Source of the DNA: CAXBNB01 sp965267535
GTDB lineage: Bacteria; Bacteroidota; Bacteroidia; Cytophagales; Cyclobacteriaceae
Direction: 5' to 3'
NCBI GenBank assembly: GCA_965267535.1
Contig: OZ254082.1
Coordinates: forward strand, 3,038,001 to 3,102,000
DNA length: 64,000 nt
Under the pieces are notes generated by a model, which made no database searches, was not told the DNA's origin, and saw only the letters and a program-made list of their open reading frames with translations. Below, in pieces: positions 55,037 through 63,670 of the stretch (positions are counted from its first letter, which is position 1; each line of letters opens with the position of its first letter). A program made the position numbers and the translations under genes.

Positions 55037-58000
55037 CTAGAAGCTATACCTCAAACCAAACTGCATTTGCCATCTGGAACTTACCAGACCCGAATCATCT
55101 TTGGTCAAACGATCTTCCATAGACTTCACACCTGACGGGAAGGAGAAAGTAGGGATTGTCTCACCGCCTGGTCCTGTAATGTTACCTTCGTAATTCAACA
55201 GCTGAAGTGATGTACCACTACCATTTGGCACTGACCATCTCTGCCCCCAATCTTTGTTGAGCAAGTTGGTAAAGTTGAAAATATCAAAAGACACCTGCAA
55301 CCTGTGCTTCTTACCATTCATGTTTTCCAGGTAAAAATCCTGCACTAACTTCAGGTCAACAATATTGGTAAATGGCGTTCTGGCCATGTTTTTCTCAGCA
55401 TATTGCCCTCTTTTGTTTTTGAGATAAGGATCGTTTGAAAGGTAGGCATCCAGATCTGCCCACTGCAATGCAGCTGACCTATCGCTTTCGTCAAATACAA
55501 TTTCGTTGCTGTTAGCAGGCACATATATAAGTGACCTCTCTCTTGAATCCTGGTTGGAGATGTCTCTGTTGTAGGTGTATGAAAATGGCGATCCTTGTTG
55601 TCCGTTGTAGAATAACGAAACGGTTGTGGCCATAAACCCTGCATACTCTTTCGTGTAAGATACTGAAGCCAGCACTCTGCTACCTGCTGCAAAATCTGAG
55701 CGGCCTAACGTCGCATTGTTCCTGCCATTGATTGAGTACACACCTCTCCACTGCGATGAGTTTTGCGATGAAGTACCCTCAAAAATAGAAGTAGCCGTAC
55801 CATAGTTGTAGGATACATTAGCCGTCAACCCATTGTCGAAAGGCTTGGTAAGCGAGAATGTAAAGTTCTTAGTAGAACCCTCGCTGGTATTAGATCCCAG
55901 CAGTATTCTTGAATACTGATCATCTATTTCATCGCGTCTATCAAATATCGGTCTATTGTCCGGCGTTCCTCCAAATCGCTCAGTAGAAGGCTTCAGGTTT
56001 AGGTTTTCGTAAAACACATTGTTGAGAGTTTTAGTAAAAATCAGCTCTGCAGAAGCAACCAGCCCCCACCATGGTAACTGATGATCTACACCAATGCTTG
56101 TTCTCAACACCTGTGGGTACTTGAAATCATCCACAAACAAATCCATTTGCCCCTGGGGCACATCGTCTGTACCACCAAAATCACCAACAGTAGGCTGATC
56201 GTAAGGATTGGGATTAAAAGAAACCCCACTTGTCTGGAAGGTTCCCCCTACACTCAGTCCGTTGTTGTTGTACATACCTCCCGGCCATACGAATGGAACT
56301 CTACTTGTAAAAATTCCTATACCACCGCGTATCTGCACTGTCTGATCTCCCTTAGCATCGTAGTTGAACCCAAAGCGTGGAGCCCACAACAACTGTGCTC
56401 CCGGAGCTTTACCAGGTGCAGCACCTTTCAGGTCATAACCAAAACTTTCGATCGCTGACTTAGTAGCAGACCAGTTGATCACAGAACTGGTAGCCGGGTC
56501 GTCAGTGAACATAGGCATGTCTACCCGAATACCTGCAGTAACTCTCAACTTATCGTTTACCTGAATTTCATCCTGCACATACAAACCCAACTGCATAGCT
56601 TTAAAAGCAGCTGCCGCTGCAGTCTGATCTCCCCTAACATTGTCTACCAGCGAGTAACTCGATGAATATTCGTTGGGGTTGTTGTTGAGAAAAGCATCAA
56701 TATCATCAAACTCATAATATCCGAAGTTTTGTCTCACAAATACATTTCGTATGTTGTAAAACTCGTTGTGAGTTCCCAGAGTAATGGTATGCTTGCCTTT
56801 GTAGATATTAAAGTTGTTGGTAAGTGTGGTGATTTTCTGATCGAGCAGGTTTGCTGTCGAAAATTGCTCACTTCCAAACTCTATGTCTCCATCTACGATA
56901 TCCACATAAGGAAAATCAGACCCCATAGGATCTCTGTCGTCTAAAACAGTAGTACGCCCTATCACCAGCTTGTTTGACTTGTTGCCAAAGTTGCTATTGA
57001 GTTCGATAGTGCTTGAGTTTGTTTTCGAAGGAAAGAATACGCCTCCGTTTTCAAACCGTATTCTGGAACTGGAAGAACTGCTGGGAGAAAAATTCTCTCC
57101 ATTGTTGTAGCTATGTCTTACCGTCAGCTTATGATTTTCGTTGATGTTGTAATCAAGTTTGATCAAAAACTTTTGTGCCTTCAATTCGCTAATCACATCT
57201 TCATAACTTCCGGGATCGTAGTTGTAGGTATTTCTGAGTACACTTACCAAGTTGTCTACTTCTGCTTGTGTTACCCCTCCCGTGTAGGTGTCAAAATCGA
57301 AGGGACGTGGAGTCTGATCTTTCTGAATTTCGCCATTGACGAAGAAAAACAACTTGTCTTTTATAATCGGACCTCCTAGTCTGAATCCATAGGTTTTGGC
57401 AGAGAAGTCATCTAGTTTTTCTCTTTCTTTTCCGGGCACTTCCAAAAATCCGGGAGTTTTACCCGCCAGACTTTGGTTGCGAACCAGATAGTAGGCCGAA
57501 CCTTCAAACTCATTGGTACCGCTACGTGTAACAGCACTAATACTTCCGCCGGCAAATCCTCCCAGCGTTACATTGTAGGGAGACACATCTACCTGCACCT
57601 GCTCCAGTGCGTCCATACTGATCAGTGACAGACCTGCAATTTGCCCTCCGTTTTGGCCATTATCTGCCAGACCAAACACATCGTTGCTTACAGCTCCATC
57701 TATAAAAATAGAGTTGTACCTGTTGTTTGTACCAGCTATAGACAATCCACCTCCTGAAGTAAAAGATGCCTGTGGTGTAAGTCTTACAAAATCGTTCAGC
57801 GTACGGGAAGCGTTGGGCAACTGCGCCAATTGCTCTTCGGACACAGACGTAGAGGCTCCATTTCTGTTGCCATCGAAAATTGCATCCTGAGGAGCCGAAA
57901 CTACGAGCTCATCCAACTTCGTAGCTCCTTCGCTGAGTGTAGCATCCAGCTTTATCGTCCGCCCAAGAGCAATAAAAATATTGTCTTGTTCGAAATTATC

Positions 58001-58270
58001 ATAACCTACAAAGGAAATGGTCACTTTATAAGGCCCTCCGGCCTTCATATTCGGGATGCGAAAAAATCCCGACAAATCAGACACATTGCCATACCTCGAC
58101 CCGGTGGGGGTATGTATGGCTATTACTGTTGCTCCGGGCAATACTTCACCCTTCTCATCGGTAATCTTACCGTTCATACCGCCGGTGGTCACCCCCTGAC
58201 CGTGCACCACCTGCATGCCAAACAGCAACAGGCCTGCAATCAGGCATAATTGTAGAAATTTTTGCTTCAT
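55037..58270 (-). CDS. Oar-like TonB-dependent outer-membrane receptor
   Basis: A 1,077-residue protein. Signal peptide (residues 1-24, ending VVHG), then a carboxypeptidase-regulatory domain (about 28-120, GKITDEKGEVLPGATVIAI), a plug domain (about 130-250, with LPNASRTLNDFVRLTPQASF), and a 22-strand-type barrel with Tyr/Phe-rich strands ending in the outer-membrane signal WQMQFGLRYSF. The plug and barrel resemble Myxococcus Oar and its Bacteroidota relatives more than siderophore receptors. There is no SusD partner next to it. Oar-type receptors are linked to protease or protein export and adhesion in some species; the substrate here is unknown. It has a strong terminator and is transcribed alone. 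Confidence 0.9.
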   Translation of the reverse strand: MKQKFLQLCLIAGLLLFGMQVVHGQGVTTGGMNGKITDEKGEVLPGATVIAIHTPTGSRYGNVSDLSGFFRIPNMKAGGPYKVTISFVGYDNFEQDNIFIALGRTIKLDATLSEGATKLDELVVSAPQDAIFDGNRNGASTSVSEEQLAQLPNASRTLNDFVRLTPQASFTSGGGLSIAGTNNRYNSIFIDGAVSNDVFGLADNGQNGGQIAGLSLISMDALEQVQVDVSPYNVTLGGFAGGSISAVTRSGTNEFEGSAYYLVRNQSLAGKTPGFLEVPGKEREKLDDFSAKTYGFRLGGPIIKDKLFFFVNGEIQKDQTPRPFDFDTYTGGVTQAEVDNLVSVLRNTYNYDPGSYEDVISELKAQKFLIKLDYNINENHKLTVRHSYNNGENFSPSSSSSSRIRFENGGVFFPSKTNSSTIELNSNFGNKSNKLVIGRTTVLDDRDPMGSDFPYVDIVDGDIEFGSEQFSTANLLDQKITTLTNNFNIYKGKHTITLGTHNEFYNIRNVFVRQNFGYYEFDDIDAFLNNNPNEYSSSYSLVDNVRGDQTAAAAAFKAMQLGLYVQDEIQVNDKLRVTAGIRVDMPMFTDDPATSSVINWSATKSAIESFGYDLKGAAPGKAPGAQLLWAPRFGFNYDAKGDQTVQIRGGIGIFTSRVPFVWPGGMYNNNGLSVGGTFQTSGVSFNPNPYDQPTVGDFGGTDDVPQGQMDLFVDDFKYPQVLRTSIGVDHQLPWWGLVASAELIFTKTLNNVFYENLNLKPSTERFGGTPDNRPIFDRRDEIDDQYSRILLGSNTSEGSTKNFTFSLTKPFDNGLTANVSYNYGTATSIFEGTSSQNSSQWRGVYSINGRNNATLGRSDFAAGSRVLASVSYTKEYAGFMATTVSLFYNGQQGSPFSYTYNRDISNQDSRERSLIYVPANSNEIVFDESDRSAALQWADLDAYLSNDPYLKNKRGQYAEKNMARTPFTNIVDLKLVQDFYLENMNGKKHRLQVSFDIFNFTNLLNKDWGQRWSVPNGSGTSLQLLNYEGNITGPGGETIPTFSFPSGVKSMEDRLTKDDSGLVSSRWQMQFGLRYSF

Positions 58271-58574
58271 AATAAGAATGTTTAAATAATCAATTGGGTT
58301 AATTAATAATGGGTTAAAACTCTTCGAAAACTAATTTTAAGGAGGTTTTTCATGTTTTTTATTTTTTAAATCATTGAAAAAGACTCTGTTTTCTATTCAT
58401 ATTGAAAATTAAGACAAATTCATTTATAATCCAATGTATAAGGCCTGAGTGTATACTACCGAACAAATTCATATCTCTTTTTGCTAATAGACGGCAAACT
58501 AAAGACTTGTACCGACGACACCTACCCTGCTGCGATAAATAAATTATTAATTTTTTATTACTATCACGAATGAC
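58271..58574. other. Intergenic region upstream of the Oar-like receptor
   Basis: About 300 bp of AT-rich sequence with a direct repeat TGGGTTAA at about 58296 and 58309. No exact minus-strand TAnnTTTG for the receptor was found. Confidence 0.5.
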
Positions 58575-58582
58575 TAGCTTTG
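58575..58582 (+). promoter_or_regulatory. Candidate promoter -7 box (TAGCTTTG) for the frame at 58593
   Basis: Exact TAnnTTTG on the plus strand, identical to the hisS box, placed 11 bp before an open frame that lacks a normal start codon. It argues that the frame is transcribed. Confidence 0.45.
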
Positions 58583-58592
58583 TGGCGGATAA

Positions 58593-59150
58593 CCAGTTAC
58601 TGTTATTATTTCAGAGAGTTTCATATCGCATTTTTTCTTCAAAAAGGATAAAAATTATATCCTCAAAGAAGCTCAGCTAGCCTGCACATCTTCACTGTGC
58701 AAAAAGCTTTTTCAAACCACTGTAAAAGGGTACGGCACTCTCTTCAACCCTCTGGGGATTGTAGACACCACTACTCGTCAGGTCATCGATTACCAACTGA
58801 AAGACACTACTATACTGGAAGGAATCTACGAAAACCTGGCTGCCATCTACCGCTACCAATACGGAGATGCCCAACTGGAAATCATTTGGGATGGAAAATC
58901 TCATTTTGAAAAATTCACCGAAGATTGGAGCAGGGTATATTCCGAGTGGGTAAACGAACTTTGCCTCAATAGGAGTTTTGTGAAAGGCATCCTGCAACTA
59001 ACCGTTTTCAATGATCAAAAGAAAAACACTTTCTTTATCGAAAACAGCATCAAGGGTATGATTAACGAATATTTCAATCTAAAAATACTGACTCGCAATG
59101 GTGTGAAGCGTTTGTATGTAAAAATACCGCTTCAGCATAAAGCTTCTTAA
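58593..59150 (+). pseudogene. Unrecognised 185-codon frame lacking a start codon, possibly frameshifted
   Basis: From 58593 to the TAA at 59148-59150 the third plus frame is open and reads like a normal soluble protein (for example YGTLFNPLGIVDTTTRQVID, LEGIYENLAAIYRYQYGDAQ, FFIENSIKGMINEYFNLKIL). There is no ATG, GTG or TTG before residue 150. In-frame ATT codons at 58605 and 58608 are the only near-starts at the beginning. The other reading (58582 onward, QLLLLFQRVSYRIF) joins this frame perfectly if one T is added to the T6 run at 58631-58636. So this is either a gene with a homopolymer frameshift (real or a sequencing error) or one with an unusual start. A promoter box lies just upstream. 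No family is recognised. Confidence 0.55.
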
Positions 59151-59419
59151 CGCTCTATCCTAAACCCTGCTACACCTACAGGTTCTGCTTCATTACACTC
59201 CACCTGCTGCACAACCGCCAACCGAGGACCCTCCCTGCACCAATCTACCAATTGACGCAACTGATCTTCCTCCCCTTCTGCTCTAATGAACACATCGCCG
59301 TTAGCGCAATTTTTTACCCAACCTCTTAATCCTAGTTCTCGGGCTTTTTCCAAAGTGGACTGACGGTAAAAAACACCTTGCACTTTGCCCGAAACAGTAA
59401 TAGTCATACTTTTTATCAT
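59147..59419 (-). CDS. acyP: Acylphosphatase
   Basis: A 90-residue enzyme that hydrolyses acyl phosphates. The substrate loop VSGKVQGVFYRQ contains catalytic Arg19, and GWVKNCANGDV contains catalytic Asn37, both conserved. Typical family length. It is the last gene of a leftward unit (Lys-rich protein, deoC, acyP), 8 bp after deoC. Its stop codon overlaps by 4 bp the stop of the rightward frame that ends at 59150. Confidence 0.95.
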   Translation of the reverse strand: MIKSMTITVSGKVQGVFYRQSTLEKARELGLRGWVKNCANGDVFIRAEGEEDQLRQLVDWCREGPRLAVVQQVECNEAEPVGVAGFRIER

Positions 59420-59427
59420 AACCCTCT

Positions 59428-60081
59428 TTATTTTTCAGACTCACCGAGAATATTCATAGCCGACGATGTACCAATCCTGTCCGCTCCGGCCCGAATCATC
59501 TCTACTGCCTGATGATAAGTCTTTATACCTCCCGAGGCTTTTACTCCTACATGCTCCGGTACACTTGCCCTGATAAGTCTTATATCAGAAACCCGGGCAC
59601 CTCCAGCACCAAATCCCGTAGAGGTTTTGATATAATCTGCCCCGGCATCTACAGCTAGTTTGGATGCTTCTACGATTTCATCCTGTGTCAAAAGACTGAT
59701 CTCAAGTATTACTTTCATCACTACCCCCGCCTCGTGTAATTGCTGAGCGCACTTAGCCAACTCTACTTTTGGCCAACTCATTCCAGACTTAAACGCTGAA
59801 ACATTCCACACCAGGTCTACTTCATCTGCTCCGTCTTTCACAGCCATCTCACAGGCTTTTTGCTTGGTTTCTGTCCTGTCATATCCTAGTGGAAAACCTA
59901 CTACTGTGACCAGCTTCAAAGGGCTATCCCCTCTTTCTCTAAAAGCACGAGCCAGCCAAAAAGGAGGCACACATACACCCAATATCTGGGCCTGTACAGC
60001 CTCACTCACCAGGGAGTCTACCTGATGTTGGGTAAGATCAGGATTAAGGCGGGTATATTCCAGGTATTGGTTTATCTGCAT
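59428..60081 (-). CDS. deoC: Deoxyribose-phosphate aldolase
   Basis: A 217-residue class I aldolase that splits 2-deoxyribose-5-phosphate into glyceraldehyde-3-phosphate and acetaldehyde in nucleoside catabolism. Schiff-base Lys152 lies in YIKTSTGFG, the partner Lys181 in VKASGGIKT, and the catalytic Asp89 in DEVDLVWNV. Full length for the short form. It starts 10 bp after the stop of the Lys-rich protein gene and ends 8 bp before acyP, so the three are co-transcribed. No other deo gene is near. Confidence 0.95.
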   Translation of the reverse strand: MQINQYLEYTRLNPDLTQHQVDSLVSEAVQAQILGVCVPPFWLARAFRERGDSPLKLVTVVGFPLGYDRTETKQKACEMAVKDGADEVDLVWNVSAFKSGMSWPKVELAKCAQQLHEAGVVMKVILEISLLTQDEIVEASKLAVDAGADYIKTSTGFGAGGARVSDIRLIRASVPEHVGVKASGGIKTYHQAVEMIRAGADRIGTSSAMNILGESEK

Positions 60082-60091
60082 AAGAAATACG

Positions 60092-60445
60092 CTAATGGAC
60101 TATACCGCACTCCTTGCACATTTTCCTTTTATGAAGAGGGCGCTTCTTGGGCTTTCTTTTATGACCAAAATAGGTAGGATCAGAGTACTGAGGCTTTTTC
60201 ATGTCTTTCTGCATCTTGGCGTACTTTTTGGCATTTTGTTTCATCAATGCCTCGTACTCTTCCACTGCATTGTCTATCTGGTAAGCGTATCTGCCCTTCT
60301 TCTTACTGCGTTTTTTCTTTTTACTTACTTTCACATTAGACTCAAAACTCTGCTGCTGGTCGGGATTACGGGTAGATTGAGCCATAGCCGTAGCAGCCAT
60401 GGTCAGCAAAAACAGTATCAGGATGGGAATGCTTTTTTGTATCAT
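60092..60445 (-). CDS. Small exported Lys/Arg-rich protein, unknown function
   Basis: A 117-residue protein from the ATG at 60445, which begins a signal peptide (IQKSIPILILFLLTMAATAM, cleavage near AQS). An in-frame ATG at 60493 would put 16 polar residues ahead of it. The mature chain is strongly basic (KVSKKKKRSKKKGRYAYQ, KRKPKKRPLHKRK) and ends with a CxxC pair in KMCKECGIVH. Not recognised. First gene of the unit with deoC and acyP. Confidence 0.7.
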   Translation of the reverse strand: MIQKSIPILILFLLTMAATAMAQSTRNPDQQQSFESNVKVSKKKKRSKKKGRYAYQIDNAVEEYEALMKQNAKKYAKMQKDMKKPQYSDPTYFGHKRKPKKRPLHKRKMCKECGIVH

Positions 60446-60532
60446 ATCTCTGGGTTTGACCTTCTCTGTAATACGTAACGAACAATCGTTCAAATATTAT
60501 ACCGCAAAGAAAAGGCTAGTCTCTTACGATGA

Positions 60533-61291
60533 CTAGTTTAGAAGGTTTAATTTGTTGAGCAGCTGATTTTTGTAAGTCCTCCCCATGGGTATCTCTTCTC
60601 GGGCTATACACAGGGTTTGCTTGCCTTCGTTGATCGTGTTGATTTTCGAAGCATTCACAATGTGGGTCCTGTTGATTCGTACAAACAGATTTGACGTTAT
60701 CTTATCTGTCAGTTGCTTGAGCGAGCACCGCATTCTCAGGCGCTTTTCTTCGGTCACTATGTTGATGTACTTTTCTTCTGCCAATTCGATCCATAACACT
60801 TCATCGTATTTCACTTTTTCTATTCTATCGGCTACTTTGATAAAGAATGACTCCCTACAGAGGATGTCGTTTTCCCAGGCAAAATCCTGATGATCTGCTA
60901 CAGCCAACTGCTGATCGTGAGAAAAGTTATACAGAGCCAACTCTATAGCTGCCTGCAACGAATGCAGCTCCAGAGGTTTTACCAGATAGGCGTACGGGTT
61001 GGTGCGCTTTGCCCGATCTATTGTAGCCATGTCTGTAAAAGAGGTCGTGAATATTACCGGTGTTGACACTGCTTCTCTGAGTTTGCCTGCCAGCGTTATC
61101 CCATCCTCTTCTCCATTGAGTTGGATATCCATGAGCACCACGTCCGGCTTTGTAGCCCGAGCCACACGCATAGCCTCAGCAGAATTGTCGGCTACACTTA
61201 CCAGTTGATAGTTTAGTTGCTCAATAGCCATTTCCACCTTTTCTACATGCAAAGGATCGTCTTCTACTACCAAAATTCTGATTTTACCCAT
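60533..61291 (-). CDS. LytTR-family response regulator
   Basis: A 252-residue transcription regulator. The receiver domain has ILVVEDDP (acidic pocket 10-12), phosphoacceptor Asp55 in VVLMDIQL, and Lys105 in YLVKPLEL. A LytTR DNA-binding domain (about 150-250) follows, with VLWIELAEEKYINIVTEEKR and FVRINRTHIVN. LytTR regulators usually pair with LytS/YehU-type (His_kinase) sensors; no kinase is adjacent. The cognate partner and targets are unknown. Confidence 0.93.
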   Translation of the reverse strand: MGKIRILVVEDDPLHVEKVEMAIEQLNYQLVSVADNSAEAMRVARATKPDVVLMDIQLNGEEDGITLAGKLREAVSTPVIFTTSFTDMATIDRAKRTNPYAYLVKPLELHSLQAAIELALYNFSHDQQLAVADHQDFAWENDILCRESFFIKVADRIEKVKYDEVLWIELAEEKYINIVTEEKRLRMRCSLKQLTDKITSNLFVRINRTHIVNASKINTINEGKQTLCIAREEIPMGRTYKNQLLNKLNLLN

Positions 61292-61368
61292 AAACTACTC
61301 CAATCGGTTGGTTTTCAATAGTTAAAGCTAATAATAACCTCGGTATAGCAAAATGATTTGAGAAAAAT

Positions 61369-61857
61369 CTAATCCTCTAACTTCACCAATTGTATTCCTG
61401 CCAGTGAAATCAAACAGTAGGCTACAAAATAATTGAAGCCAGGAAGCAGATAGGCCTCCATAGCAGTATTGGACTGTGTAGACAGGTACGCTATAAATAT
61501 ACCTACTACAAACACATCGGCCATTGACCACTTGCCTATGGCATACACCAAACGGTAAAGCCTGTGTTGTACTTTTTTATTTTTAATAGCCAGTACTATA
61601 AGTATAATCACGCCCTTGGTTACGGGTACGATTACACTAAAAAGCAAAATCAGAAATGCCACTAGTGTATTGTTGGTCTGGTGCAGGGTATCTATAGTCT
61701 GCAGTATACTTTGTGTTTGCTCATAAAAAGTGGTTTTGCCCAGCAGAGGCAACTCCGGAGCTATGGATATCTGCAAAATAGGTTCGGTAAGTCCGGGATA
61801 AAGCAACACCAAAGACACAAGGGTAAGCACAAAGGCTATTATATTTCTAACATTCAT
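61369..61857 (-). CDS. PqiA-like (paraquat-inducible protein A family) membrane protein
   Basis: A 162-residue protein with four membrane segments. The family motif GKWSMADVFVVGIFIAYLS is clear, preceded by VPVTKGVIIL. The usual PqiA domain is about 160 residues, often duplicated and with zinc-finger cysteines; here there is a single copy without them. Related proteins act in membrane lipid homeostasis together with MCE proteins; no MCE gene is nearby. Confidence 0.87.
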   Translation of the reverse strand: MNVRNIIAFVLTLVSLVLLYPGLTEPILQISIAPELPLLGKTTFYEQTQSILQTIDTLHQTNNTLVAFLILLFSVIVPVTKGVIILIVLAIKNKKVQHRLYRLVYAIGKWSMADVFVVGIFIAYLSTQSNTAMEAYLLPGFNYFVAYCLISLAGIQLVKLED

Positions 61858-62111
61858 AAACAGCTAATTAAATCGTATTGGAGGTTAACAGCCGTAATAG
61901 TAATAAATTAACCAGCATTCCCACGAAGATTTTTTCAAAAAATAAATTTCATTCACAATTCTCGCAATCTCTCATTTACACAATACTCTACACATCCAAA
62001 ACTTGGCCGATCCGCTAGGAAATATGCCTCAAAGTTTATTATATTCATTACTCATTTGCACCCAGTTGGTAGATTCTAAAAACAGGCAAAAAGCCACAAA
62101 CAAAATAGAGG

Positions 62112-63602
62112 ATGAAAAAATTTGACTTATGTGTGATTGGTGCAGGTCCATCAGGATACGCTGCTGCCATGCGAGCTGTAGATTTCAAAAAAAAAGTACT
62201 TCTAATAGAAAAAGATAAAGTCGGTGGTGCCGGTATTCACCACGGTGCACTTACCAGCAAAACCTGGTGGGAACTTTCCCGCGAGGCATACACGCTTAGT
62301 CAGCTTTCCAACACGCTCAATGTTTCACCTCCCCGACACAACTTCAAAAAACTAAATGCAGAAGTGCGAAAAGCAGCCGATGAGCGGATGTCGCTGCTCG
62401 AACACCATATGTACAACATCAATGTAAGCACCAACGAGGAGCTGTTTACCTTTATGAAAGGGGAAGCAAAAGTAATCGGACAAAACCTGGTATCGATTCA
62501 GGGAAAAGATACTCTGGAAGAAATAGAAGCCGACTACATTATATTAGCAACGGGCAGCCGGCCGAGGAAACTCCCCCACATACCGATAGACGAAAAAATG
62601 ATACTGACCAGTGACGGCATTGACCAACTGGAGGAATTTCCTAAGAGTATGGTGATACTGGGAGCGGGGGTTATCGGATGTGAGTTCGCCACTATTTTTT
62701 CCAATTTTGGCAATACAAAAGTGCATCTGATAGATAAAGGCGACCGGATACTACCTTTTGAAGACGAGGACGTGGTGAATGTGATAGAACACAATCTGGA
62801 AGCTAAAAATGTACTCATTCACCGAAACTCCCAACTCATAGAAATGAAGGTGGTAAACGACAAAGTGCATTATGTACTGGAGTACACCGACGGATCCAAG
62901 GAGGTATTTATGGTAGACAAAGCGCTCATTTCTGTAGGACGGGTCCCCAACTATGAAAATCTTTTCGATGAAAAGGTAAAAATAGAGATGGACAGCAGAG
63001 GCATAAAGGACAATCTGACCCAGACCTCATTGCCCAACATATATGCCGTAGGAGACATTACCGCAGATATAGCTCTGGTAAACGTGGGCGAGCTTGAAGG
63101 CCGCTATGCTGTAGAGCGTATTTTTGGTAAGCCTACCCGCAAGCTGATCTACGAAAACATCTCTACCATTATGTTTTTAGCCCCGGAGGTAGCCGGTGTA
63201 GGACTCAACGAGATCAAAGCCAAAGAGCTAGGCATAGACTACAAAATAGTGAGCATGGACTATGGGTGCATATCGCGGGCCATTGCCATGCGCAACACGC
63301 AGGGGTTTATCAAAATACTGGTATCAAACGACGATGAAATGCGCATCCTCGGAATGCGGGTAATCGGCGAGCATGCTTCCAGTGCCATAGAAGCTGTGGC
63401 GCTGCTCATATCTATGAACAAAGGCATAGAAGAACTTACCGAACTGATTCACCCCCACCCTTCCATCATAGAAGGCATACAGGAGTGCGTGCGCATGCTC
63501 ACTAACAAGTCCATACTCAAACCAAGTGTACTGAGAAATACGATGAAATGCGGATGCTTTAGCAAGGGGATATATAAAGACCTGAAATTTGAGGCAAGCT
63601 AA
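62112..63602 (+). CDS. Dihydrolipoamide-dehydrogenase-fold flavoprotein lacking the redox cysteines
   Basis: A 496-residue class I pyridine nucleotide-disulfide oxidoreductase-fold protein. FAD loop VIGAGPSGYAAA (8-19), NAD(P) loop ILGAGVIGCEFA, second FAD motif YAVGDIT, and a C-terminal dimer domain with HPHPSIIEG holding the conserved His and Glu. Where family members have CxxxxC, this protein reads VGGAGIHHGALTSKTWWE, with no Cys at all. It resembles soluble transhydrogenase SthA in keeping the H-G-x-x-SK pattern without a disulfide. So a lipoamide dehydrogenase role is unlikely; NAD(P)H oxidation or transhydrogenation is more plausible. Two extra cysteines (KCGCFSKG) lie near the C-terminus. 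Confidence 0.85.
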   Translation: MKKFDLCVIGAGPSGYAAAMRAVDFKKKVLLIEKDKVGGAGIHHGALTSKTWWELSREAYTLSQLSNTLNVSPPRHNFKKLNAEVRKAADERMSLLEHHMYNINVSTNEELFTFMKGEAKVIGQNLVSIQGKDTLEEIEADYIILATGSRPRKLPHIPIDEKMILTSDGIDQLEEFPKSMVILGAGVIGCEFATIFSNFGNTKVHLIDKGDRILPFEDEDVVNVIEHNLEAKNVLIHRNSQLIEMKVVNDKVHYVLEYTDGSKEVFMVDKALISVGRVPNYENLFDEKVKIEMDSRGIKDNLTQTSLPNIYAVGDITADIALVNVGELEGRYAVERIFGKPTRKLIYENISTIMFLAPEVAGVGLNEIKAKELGIDYKIVSMDYGCISRAIAMRNTQGFIKILVSNDDEMRILGMRVIGEHASSAIEAVALLISMNKGIEELTELIHPHPSIIEGIQECVRMLTNKSILKPSVLRNTMKCGCFSKGIYKDLKFEAS

Positions 63603-63627
63603 ACCCAGGCCTGTAGCGCAAAGAGAA

Positions 63628-63670
63628 AGGCAGCCGGTTTTTAATGATCCGGTTGCCTGTTTATTTTTAT
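63628..63670 (+). terminator. Terminator of the flavoprotein gene
   Basis: AGGCAGCCGG (63628-63637) pairs with CCGGTTGCCT (63649-63658, one G-U), followed by GTTTATTTTT. It lies 26 bp past the flavoprotein stop and overlaps the 3' end of the convergent gene. Confidence 0.8.

Noticed and set aside
58692..58997. Minus-strand 101-residue frame and plus-strand 70-residue frame within 58.6-59.15 kb
   Set aside because: The longer third plus frame that runs to 59150 is more protein-like and follows a promoter box; these two are shadows of it.
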